From contig NZ_CP147915.1 in the NCBI RefSeq assembly GCF_039645585.1, positions 620,001 to 684,000 of the forward strand: 64,000 nucleotides of DNA, written 5' to 3'. The translations under genes and the position numbers were made by a program. Under the pieces are notes generated by a model. The model saw only the letters and a program-made list of their open reading frames with translations, did no database searches and was not told where the DNA came from. This document shows, in pieces, positions 43,400 through 50,010 of the stretch. Position 1 is the first letter of the stretch; every line of letters starts with the position of its first letter. The stretch is from Sulfurimonas sp. HSL-1656 (GTDB lineage Bacteria > Campylobacterota > Campylobacteria > Campylobacterales > Sulfurimonadaceae).

Positions 43400-43512
43400 A
43401 ATACACCGTTTTGATGAAAAGATGGCGGAGATGATCAGGTCTAAAGGGACGATCTGAAGTCCCGGCCCGGTTTACATGATCCCCGCATCCCGCGGGGCCG
43501 AAACGAAGCGGG

Positions 43513-44622
43513 TTATTTGACCCAGACGACGTCTTTGCCGCGGAACGGGGTACCGTCAAGCAGCGTGCCGGTTACTTCGAGATACTGGACACCGAGCTCA
43601 AGACCGCTGACGACCGACTGCGTGTCGAAGTGCATGACAAGATCCATATAACCGTCGGCACCCAGTGTCGTACACTCATCCTTCAGCGGCTCTTCGCTGA
43701 ACCCGCCGGTATAGACGGTTGCATTGTCCTCGTAGCTGTAATGGACCGGTGAGACGCCATTGACGGTGACGCTACTGACGTTGATGTCGTTGACGTCAAG
43801 CATATCCGATCCGAGAATCGCCATGGGAATCACCCCTTTTGACTTGGTCGTGATCGGGTTCGGGCAGCTGCGCGGGTGCACGTCGAAGTCCACCGGTGTT
43901 TCAGTAATAATGGTCTCGTAGATACATTTGTCGAAGACTTCTTCCAGGATGGCTGCCTGAAGTGCAGGGTTGCTCAACTCGTTGATATTCCAGGTGTATC
44001 CCCCGGTCTCAACGGCAAGGCTGCCCGGATTCATGCCGTAGTCATCATACGTTCTGTTAAAGCCGGGGTTGATAATGCCGTAAAACGTGGCGTTGTGCGC
44101 CTGCATGGCGGCGATGGCCACCGGCTTGTTATGCCACGGGATCCAATAGCTCGTGTCCGTGATATCACCGTCGTCGGCATCTTCGTTGGAAAGAAGGATG
44201 ACACAGGCACCGGCATCATCTCTGAACTTGTTCGTAGGTGTTTCCATGGCACCGGACATACTGCGTGCCACTGCGGCAAAGCCGGGTTCATAACCAGTAC
44301 CGCCCCCGTTAAGTGTATGGAGTTGGGTGTTGAAGAGGTTGATGTCCGTCGTCAGAGGGGTTAAAACAACCGGATTCGTCGTACTGTCCAGCGGGTTGAC
44401 CGCCCCGGTATACCCATAGCCGAAAGCGACCAGACCGAGTTGGAAGTCAATACCTTCGTTAACAAGTTTGTCAACAAGGACATGAACGTTGTTTTTAACA
44501 ACGTTGATATAGGAGTTCATACTGCCCGAGTTGTCGATAACAAAGACGATATCACCTTTTTGCGCTGCAAGCGTGCCGGCCAGAGCCATGGCTGCGAGGG
44601 ATGAAACAAGTAGCTTTTTCAT
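43513..44622 (-). CDS. exported von Willebrand factor A domain protein
   Basis: A 369-residue protein with a signal peptide (MKKLLVSSLAAMALAGTLAA) followed directly by a VWA domain (about 22-235) with the metal-binding MIDAS motif IDNSGSM. The C-terminal part (about 250-369; VDFDVHPRSCPNPI, KGVIPMAILGSD, DGYMDLVMHFDTQ, GTPFRGKD) matches a repeat-like domain often found in secreted surface or PEP-CTERM proteins. Metal-dependent adhesion or matrix binding is the likely role. AAGGAT precedes the ATG. A structured leader and hairpin lie upstream. Confidence 0.82.
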   Translation of the reverse strand: MKKLLVSSLAAMALAGTLAAQKGDIVFVIDNSGSMNSYINVVKNNVHVLVDKLVNEGIDFQLGLVAFGYGYTGAVNPLDSTTNPVVLTPLTTDINLFNTQLHTLNGGGTGYEPGFAAVARSMSGAMETPTNKFRDDAGACVILLSNEDADDGDITDTSYWIPWHNKPVAIAAMQAHNATFYGIINPGFNRTYDDYGMNPGSLAVETGGYTWNINELSNPALQAAILEEVFDKCIYETIITETPVDFDVHPRSCPNPITTKSKGVIPMAILGSDMLDVNDINVSSVTVNGVSPVHYSYEDNATVYTGGFSEEPLKDECTTLGADGYMDLVMHFDTQSVVSGLELGVQYLEVTGTLLDGTPFRGKDVVWVK

Positions 44623-44659
44623 TGCGTAGATCCTTTGAGAGTGTAATGGACAATTGATC

Positions 44660-44725
44660 TTTGGCAGCTAGACAATCCCGGTGGACTCACAGCTTTCCGC
44701 CCCCCGGTGGAGGGTTGGCTTTTCA
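44660..44725 (-). promoter_or_regulatory. candidate structured leader RNA of the VWA gene, weakly GEMM-like
   Basis: On the minus strand the order is GCCAACC (44719-44713), a C/G-rich hairpin (CCTCC-ACC-GGGGG), CGGAAAGCT (about 44700-44691), a variable stem and AGCTGCC ending at 44663. The pairing AGCT...AGCT and block order recall c-di-GMP-I riboswitches, but the GCAAA blocks are altered (GCCAA, GGAAA). It ends about 40 bases before the VWA ATG. Confidence 0.28.
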
Positions 44726-44743
44726 GACAACATTAATTCACAA

Positions 44744-44768
44744 AAAGATAGGTAAACTAACTATCTTT
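44744..44768 (-). terminator. 8-bp hairpin followed by T-run on the minus strand
   Basis: AAAGATAG and CTATCTTT pair perfectly around a 9-base loop. On the minus strand it continues into TTTTTG. It may be a terminator for upstream transcripts or an operator for the VWA gene. Confidence 0.45.
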
Positions 44769-44937
44769 GAAAAGTAATATAAAATAGCAATACTTAATGA
44801 AAAATGAAAAAAATGTAACACTGGGAAAAAAGTCGAAAAGGGGTGTTACTTATTGAAAAGATGTTCTGAAGTGAAAATTTCCGTAGCAGTAATATGCGGG
44901 TCGGAAGCGTGTCGTGGTACGAGGAGGCTAATGATAC

Positions 44938-45066
44938 TCAGCGCATTTTGAACGCCAGGGTGTAGTCTTCATAATCCAGGTAGGTAAACCGGAAAAAGAA
45001 GCCGTCCAGGCGTCTGCAGCACACGGTAAAGATGTTGGTAGACTCTGATTTCATGTAAGAGATCAT
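44938..45066 (-). CDS. possible very small protein (38-42 residues)
   Basis: A short frame with GC-rich, gene-like codons, reading MKSESTNIFTVCC then RRLDGFFFRFTYLDYEDYTL from ATG 45054 (or 4 residues more from ATG 45066). The frame is closed by a stop just upstream, and no good ribosome site is seen. It could be a real small protein, a gene remnant or chance. No family recognised. Confidence 0.25.
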   Translation of the reverse strand: MISYMKSESTNIFTVCCRRLDGFFFRFTYLDYEDYTLAFKMR

Positions 45067-45152
45067 AGTGCGCTTGCATTACGACCGGGGGACAGATCCG
45101 CAACGGTTTGATTACGGCAAGGCAGTGTATGATCGTAAAGGGAATGAAAACG

Positions 45153-47087
45153 TTAGCGGTGCGTTTGCGCAATACGTCGGAACTCCTCTTTGAGTGCTAT
45201 GAAGACATCGACGATCTGCGGGTCGAAATGGTTCCCGCGTCCCTCGAGAATGATTGCTTCGGTCTGTTCGAATGAGAAGGCCTCTTTATAGTAGCGCCGG
45301 CTGATCAGGGCATCATAGACATCCGCCAGAGCCATCAGCCGCGCTTCGAGGGGGATGGCTTCCCCGGAAAGCCCCTGGGGATAGCCGCTTCCGTTCCACT
45401 TCTCATGGTGGGAGTAGGCGATATTGCGGGCGACGCGGAGCATGGCATTGTCATGGTAGCTGTTGATGGCGTTGTCGAGGATCTCTTTGCCGTAAGTCGT
45501 ATGGAGTTTCATCGTCTCGAACTCTTCGGGCGTCAGGCTACCCGGTTTTTTGAGAATATGGTCGGGAATGCCGACCTTGCCGATATCGTGCAGCGGCGCG
45601 GTATGAAAAAGCTGCTCGATGTAACTCTCATTGAGGGTTTCGTGGTAAGCTCCCTTCCGTGCCATCGCCATCGCAAGAAGTTTGACATAGTTTTTGGTGC
45701 GGATGATATGGGCCCCTGTCTCGGTATCGCGGGTTTCCGCAACGAGGGCCATGCTGTCGAGGGCAGCCTGGTGGGAGTGGCTGAGCTGCTCGTAAAACTG
45801 CTTGCGCTGGGTGTAGCCGATGACCGCGATGGAGAGGGCGGTGATGAGGAAGCTGACGGCCAGCGGGGAGAGGAAATAGCCCGGAGCGATGGAGAGGGAA
45901 TAGATCAGCGCGGTAACGGCGGCGGCGCTGTAGAGCAGCGTCATACTGCTGAAGAAGATGATGATAGAGAGATAGCGTCTGCGCCGGAACATGATCAGCG
46001 CTGCCATAGCACTCAGAAACGAGAGCAGCATGTTCAGCGGCGGGAAGATCCCGGGCTGTGAGATGAGGTCTCCGTTCAGTACGTTCTCGATCAGCGTGGC
46101 ATGCATATAGATACCGGGCAGTGTTTCCCCGGGGGCCACGGTATAACGGTCATGCAGCCCGACGGCTGTGGCGCCGACCAGCACGAATTTTCCCCGGATC
46201 GCTTCGGGATCTACCCGGCCGCGGAGGAGGTCGACGGCGGAGATACGCCGATAGGTGTCTTTGGGATAGAAACGGAGCAGAACGTTGGCATGGGCGTCGG
46301 TGTAGAAACGATGGTCGCCGAGCTCGGCCTGGAGGCCGTAGGGGGTGTCACTCAGCTGCATCTGCGGCGGGAACCGCCCTGAGGTGAGCAGCATGGCCGC
46401 AGTGAGTGCGGCGATGGGTTCCTGGTCGAAGCGCATTGCCAGCGCCATTCGGCGGAAGACACCGTCGCGGTCTGCATGGGCATTGATAAAACCGGTCGAG
46501 TGTGCCTGTGCCTGCAGTTCGGGGATATTGCACAGCAGCCCGACACCGGTGTAAAGGGTGTCGATTTCTGTTACATCGATATGGTAACCGGGTTTTTCAA
46601 AACAGACGGAAGCATCACCGTCGCGCTTGTTTTTTAGATAGAGCGGCAGCAGCAGCGGCAGGCTGCCGATCGTGTCCGCCAGCAGGCTGTCGTTATCGTA
46701 AAGCTGGTCCGGGAGGCCCTCGATGTGCAGGGAAAGACCGAAATAGTTGCGGTAAAACGCTATCAGCTCCTGCGGCGAGGTCCGGTCATTTTCGGGAAAG
46801 ATGATGTCCGCTGCAATTGCGGCAGGCTTGTAGGCGCCGATCTGTTCAAGCAGCTTGGCCGTCAGGACCCTCGGCCAGGGCCATTGCCCCAGCGTTTCGA
46901 GGCTTTCGTCGTCGATCTCGACGATCACCGTTGCCGGTTCGCCAAGCTGCAGCGGAGAGACGGCCGTAGCGATCCGTTTATAGAGGTCGTAAAGGAGGTT
47001 GTCGCTTTGCTGCAGCAGGGCAGTAGGGTAAGCGGCAAGATAAAAGAGCAGCGTCGTGATGGCGACGACGATGTAAAATTTCCGCAT
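45153..47087 (-). CDS. CHASE2 sensor with HD-GYP c-di-GMP phosphodiesterase domain
   Basis: A 644-residue membrane protein: N-terminal helix, large periplasmic CHASE2 domain (about 30-335; VIVEIDDESLETLGQWPWPR, GKFVLVGATAVGLHD), three membrane helices (about 345-420), then an HD-GYP domain (about 435-640) with HDIGKVGIPD and HHEKWNGSGYPQGL. HD-GYP enzymes hydrolyse c-di-GMP and the motifs are intact. CHASE2 is usually coupled to cyclases or kinases. It follows FecR and OmpA genes with gaps of 2-4 bases, so the three probably form one sensory unit. Confidence 0.92.
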   Translation of the reverse strand: MRKFYIVVAITTLLFYLAAYPTALLQQSDNLLYDLYKRIATAVSPLQLGEPATVIVEIDDESLETLGQWPWPRVLTAKLLEQIGAYKPAAIAADIIFPENDRTSPQELIAFYRNYFGLSLHIEGLPDQLYDNDSLLADTIGSLPLLLPLYLKNKRDGDASVCFEKPGYHIDVTEIDTLYTGVGLLCNIPELQAQAHSTGFINAHADRDGVFRRMALAMRFDQEPIAALTAAMLLTSGRFPPQMQLSDTPYGLQAELGDHRFYTDAHANVLLRFYPKDTYRRISAVDLLRGRVDPEAIRGKFVLVGATAVGLHDRYTVAPGETLPGIYMHATLIENVLNGDLISQPGIFPPLNMLLSFLSAMAALIMFRRRRYLSIIIFFSSMTLLYSAAAVTALIYSLSIAPGYFLSPLAVSFLITALSIAVIGYTQRKQFYEQLSHSHQAALDSMALVAETRDTETGAHIIRTKNYVKLLAMAMARKGAYHETLNESYIEQLFHTAPLHDIGKVGIPDHILKKPGSLTPEEFETMKLHTTYGKEILDNAINSYHDNAMLRVARNIAYSHHEKWNGSGYPQGLSGEAIPLEARLMALADVYDALISRRYYKEAFSFEQTEAIILEGRGNHFDPQIVDVFIALKEEFRRIAQTHR

Positions 47088-47091
47088 AGCG

Positions 47092-47688
47092 CTACCGGAA
47101 CGTCATCTCGACACGGCGGTTTTTCGGTTCGTTGGTCTCATCCGGGGTCTGAACCTGGAGAAGGTACTCCCCCAGGCCGTCGGTCTGGCAGCGAAGCATT
47201 GCGACATGCTGCTGTTCAAGCATCGTCCTGAGTGCCGAGGCCCGTTTCTCGGAGAGGGAAAGATTGTAAGAAGCGCTTCCCGTCGTGTCGGTGTAGCCTG
47301 TGATGGCAACGTGAAGAGGACTCAGCTCCCGGAGCAGCGGAAGGATCATGACGAGATCACGGTGTGATTTCGGGGTGAGGTCGGCACTGTTGTTTTCGAA
47401 ATAGACGGTGAGGGTCAGCGGCGGAGGGGGGACGGCGGCAAAGGTGTCGGCGTCGTCGGCAGTCAGTGCAACATCCGACACCGTTACAGGAGCAGTTGGA
47501 GCCTCTGAACTGCTCTCCAGCGTGGTCCCCTCATAAGGCGTGTCAATGGTGACGCTCCCGCCTTCCGTGGTGACGATAATGGTATTTCTGCTGCTGTTAT
47601 TGTCCAGCAGGACGACTTCCGTCCCGGAGGGCTCCATCACGAGGGCGGTGACGACAATTACGAGGGAGACAAGGAGAATTTCGACCAT
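47092..47688 (-). CDS. OmpA-family protein with N-terminal membrane anchor
   Basis: A 198-residue protein with an N-terminal hydrophobic segment (MVEILLVSLVIVVTALVM), a low-complexity Ser/Thr/Val linker, and a C-terminal OmpA domain (about 90-198) with VYFENNSADLT, VAITGYTDTTG and RRVEMTFR. The domain binds peptidoglycan. With an uncleaved anchor it would tether the inner membrane to the wall. Second gene of fecR-ompA-CHASE2/HD-GYP. Confidence 0.85.
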   Translation of the reverse strand: MVEILLVSLVIVVTALVMEPSGTEVVLLDNNSSRNTIIVTTEGGSVTIDTPYEGTTLESSSEAPTAPVTVSDVALTADDADTFAAVPPPPLTLTVYFENNSADLTPKSHRDLVMILPLLRELSPLHVAITGYTDTTGSASYNLSLSEKRASALRTMLEQQHVAMLRCQTDGLGEYLLQVQTPDETNEPKNRRVEMTFR

Positions 47689-47690
47689 AG

Positions 47691-48116
47691 TTAGTGTACC
47701 TTTACGAAAAAGCGGGTGCCCCGTACCCCGATGGTTCCCTCGGGGACTCTGAAGGTGACGGATTCAGGGGAGAGCTTACCGATCTTCCCGGTCTCCACGA
47801 TGGCGCTTCCTTCATTCAAAGAGAGGTCGAGGCGGTAGTTTTTTTGACTCGGTTCAAAGAGATAGTCGTCAATTTTCAGCAGACTCTTGTGCCCCAGTGC
47901 GACCGTGCTGCCGTCATTGAAAACGATGCTCAGCGCCCCCTCTTTCCCGGTATAAAGGATATCGCCGCGGTAGAGTTCCTCGCGGCCCGCCTGTGGGGTG
48001 ATCACGCTACTTCCCCTGCGGATACCGACCTCGTTTTTCTGACTTTCGAGCACAGCAACGGCTTCGGCGGACCAGAGCTGAAGCGTCAAAAGACAAAGAA
48101 GTAGGATGCGTTTCAT
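47691..48116 (-). CDS. exported FecR-domain protein
   Basis: A 141-residue protein with a signal peptide (MKRILLLCLLTLQLWS) and a FecR domain: GSSVITPQAG, LYRGDILYTG, SIVFNDGSTVALG, LNEGSAIVETG and VPEGTIGVRGTRFFV. It lacks the anti-sigma N terminus of true FecR. It belongs to the periplasmic type that is often genetically linked with CHASE2 proteins. ATG 48116 follows AAGGTGAG. First gene of the operon, with a good promoter upstream. Confidence 0.88.
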   Translation of the reverse strand: MKRILLLCLLTLQLWSAEAVAVLESQKNEVGIRRGSSVITPQAGREELYRGDILYTGKEGALSIVFNDGSTVALGHKSLLKIDDYLFEPSQKNYRLDLSLNEGSAIVETGKIGKLSPESVTFRVPEGTIGVRGTRFFVKVH

Positions 48117-48149
48117 CGGCTCACCTTGGCAGGGGTGCATTTTTTATAG

Positions 48150-48179
48150 ATTGTATGACAAATTGTGTCTAATTGTCAA
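48150..48179 (-). promoter_or_regulatory. sigma-70 promoter of the FecR operon with internal inverted repeat
   Basis: On the minus strand TTGACA (48179-48174), an 18-base spacer and TACAAT (48155-48150), about 27 bases of leader. TGACAA and TTGTCA arms flank the spacer, which may be an operator for a dimeric regulator. Confidence 0.65.
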
Positions 48180-48265
48180 TCTTGTGTTCTGTGAACAGGA
48201 GATATAGAGCGCATCGTGTTTGTTCTGTACTTCGGCGCAGCAGCAGGGCAGATAGGTGGATGACG

Positions 48266-48475
48266 TTAATGTCTAAAGAGAAAGAGAAGGAGTGAAAGCA
48301 TGATGCTGGTAATCACCATGGAGGTCAAGGGGATGTAGATACGGGAGTGTTCGTTTTCGATGCGGATGTCGCCGGGGAGTCTACCGAACCAGCCGAAGAG
48401 GCCCGGCATGAAATGCAGCAGCAGGCCGACAACGACCAGCAGGGTGCCGGCGATGATCAGCCATTTTGCCGTCAT
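48266..48475 (-). CDS. DUF2905 small membrane protein
   Basis: A 69-residue protein with two membrane helices and the motif FGRLPGDIRIENEHSRIYIP, diagnostic of DUF2905. Function is unknown. It overlaps the SulP gene by 4 bases and ends the valS-sulP-DUF2905 operon. Confidence 0.85.
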   Translation of the reverse strand: MTAKWLIIAGTLLVVVGLLLHFMPGLFGWFGRLPGDIRIENEHSRIYIPLTSMVITSIMLSLLLFLFRH

Positions 48476-50010
48476 ACGTTAACCGCAACCTTGTATGTCG
48501 GGTCGGTGACCTCGTAGGTGCAGTGGGGGCCGGCGGCCTTGAGGAGCTTTTTGCAGTCTTCGCTCAGGTGCCGCAGCGTGAGTTGTTTGTTGGCATCCTC
48601 GTACTTGCGGGTGATCGTGTCGATCGCTTCGACGCCGGAAGCGTCCATGACCCGCGCGTTTTGGAAGTCGATCACGACGCGCGGGGGGTCCCGGTCGATC
48701 GTAAAGGTGTCGAAGAAGCTCGCCGTCGAACCGAAGAAGAGGGGGCCGTCGAGTTCATACACCTTCGTCCCGTCCGCTTCGACCTGGCTTTTGGCGTAGA
48801 TGCGCGCGTGTTTCCAGGCAAAGACAAGGGCGGAGATGATGACGCCGGAGATGACGGCGATGGCCAGGTCCTCCACGATCGTGATCAATGTGACGGCGAC
48901 CATGACGAAGGCGTCGGAGCGCGGCATGTGCCGGATATGGCTGAAACTGCTCCATTCGAAGGTGCCGATGCTGACCATGAACATGATGCCGACCAGCACG
49001 GCGATCGGGATGACGTTGAGCACGTCGGTGAGCGACGCGACAAGCACCATCAGGCCGACGGCGGCGGTGACGCCGGAGAGTCGTCCGAGGCCGCCGGAGG
49101 TGTAGTTGATGATGGACTGGCCGATCATCGCACACCCCGGCATCCCGCCGAAGAGCCCGCAGGTCATGTTCCCGGTCCCGAGCGCGATACACTCCTGGTT
49201 GCCGCTGCCGCGGGTGCCGCTCATCTCGTCAAGCACGGCCAGGGTCAGCAGGGATTCGATCAGGCCGACAAGGGCCATAATGACGGCATAGGGCAGGACG
49301 ACGAGGATCGCACCCGGGTCGAGGATGAAGTCCGGGATATGGAAAGAGGGGAGTTGCCCTTTGAATTCGGAAAGGTTCGCCATATCGCCGACGGTACCGG
49401 TCTGCAGGCCGAAAAGGTAGGCGACGAGGGTAAGCGCCACGATGGCGACGAGACCGGCCGGGACCGCTTTGGTGTAGCGCGGCAGCACGAACATGATCAG
49501 CATCGTGATGGCGACGAGGGCGTACATGATGACGCCTTCCCCTTCAAAGAACTTGAACTGCGCCGTGGCGATGACGATGGCCAGACCGTTGACGAAGCCG
49601 TACATCGCCGGCTGGGGGACGAGGCGGATGAACTTGCCCATTTTAAAGACGCCGAAAAGCACCTGGATGGCTCCCGTCAGCAGGGCGGCGAGGGTGACGT
49701 ACTGCAGGACGCCCCAGGCCAGCTCTTCCCCGCCGAGCCCCTGTGCACGCAGGAGGCCGGAGACTTCCAGGGTCAGGCCGATGAGGACGACGGCGACGGA
49801 GCCGGTCGCCCCGCTGATCATCCCGGGCTTGCCGCCGATCAGCGCCGTGATAAGCCCCAGGATAAAAGCGGTGTAGAGGCCGACGATGGGACTTACTTCG
49901 GCGATGAAAGCGAAGGCGATCGCTTCGGGCACGAGAGCAACGGCAACGACGAGCCCGGAGAGGACGTCGTTTTTGATGTTATCGGTACGGTAGTTCTGGA
50001 GGTTGAACAT
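48472..50010 (-). CDS. SulP-family anion transporter with STAS domain
   Basis: A 512-residue inner-membrane SulP/SLC26 carrier. The membrane part (about 1-385) opens DVLSGLVVAVALVPEAIAFAF and contains the GATGSVAVVLIGL and PGCAMIGQSIIN stretches. A C-terminal STAS domain (about 400-500) has VVIDFQNARVMDASGVEAI. Substrate could be sulfate, bicarbonate or another anion. The C-terminal part is not informative. It overlaps valS by 1 base. Confidence 0.92.
   Translation of the reverse strand: MFNLQNYRTDNIKNDVLSGLVVAVALVPEAIAFAFIAEVSPIVGLYTAFILGLITALIGGKPGMISGATGSVAVVLIGLTLEVSGLLRAQGLGGEELAWGVLQYVTLAALLTGAIQVLFGVFKMGKFIRLVPQPAMYGFVNGLAIVIATAQFKFFEGEGVIMYALVAITMLIMFVLPRYTKAVPAGLVAIVALTLVAYLFGLQTGTVGDMANLSEFKGQLPSFHIPDFILDPGAILVVLPYAVIMALVGLIESLLTLAVLDEMSGTRGSGNQECIALGTGNMTCGLFGGMPGCAMIGQSIINYTSGGLGRLSGVTAAVGLMVLVASLTDVLNVIPIAVLVGIMFMVSIGTFEWSSFSHIRHMPRSDAFVMVAVTLITIVEDLAIAVISGVIISALVFAWKHARIYAKSQVEADGTKVYELDGPLFFGSTASFFDTFTIDRDPPRVVIDFQNARVMDASGVEAIDTITRKYEDANKQLTLRHLSEDCKKLLKAAGPHCTYEVTDPTYKVAVNV

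Larger units (their letters stand above)
44623..45152. other. 530-base AT-rich intergenic region
   Basis: The longest non-coding stretch in the window, lying upstream of the VWA gene and downstream of the CHASE2/HD-GYP gene, both on the minus strand. It contains a riboswitch-like stretch (44660-44725), a perfect 8-bp hairpin (44744-44768), a very AT-rich segment (about 44769-44880), and a short possible reading frame on the minus strand (44938-45066). Confidence 0.6.

Noticed and set aside
44969-45172. 67-codon minus-strand frame in the largest intergenic gap
   Set aside because: Overlaps the CHASE2 gene end, has no ribosome site and no gene-like character; the nearby 44938-45066 frame is a better, though still weak, candidate.
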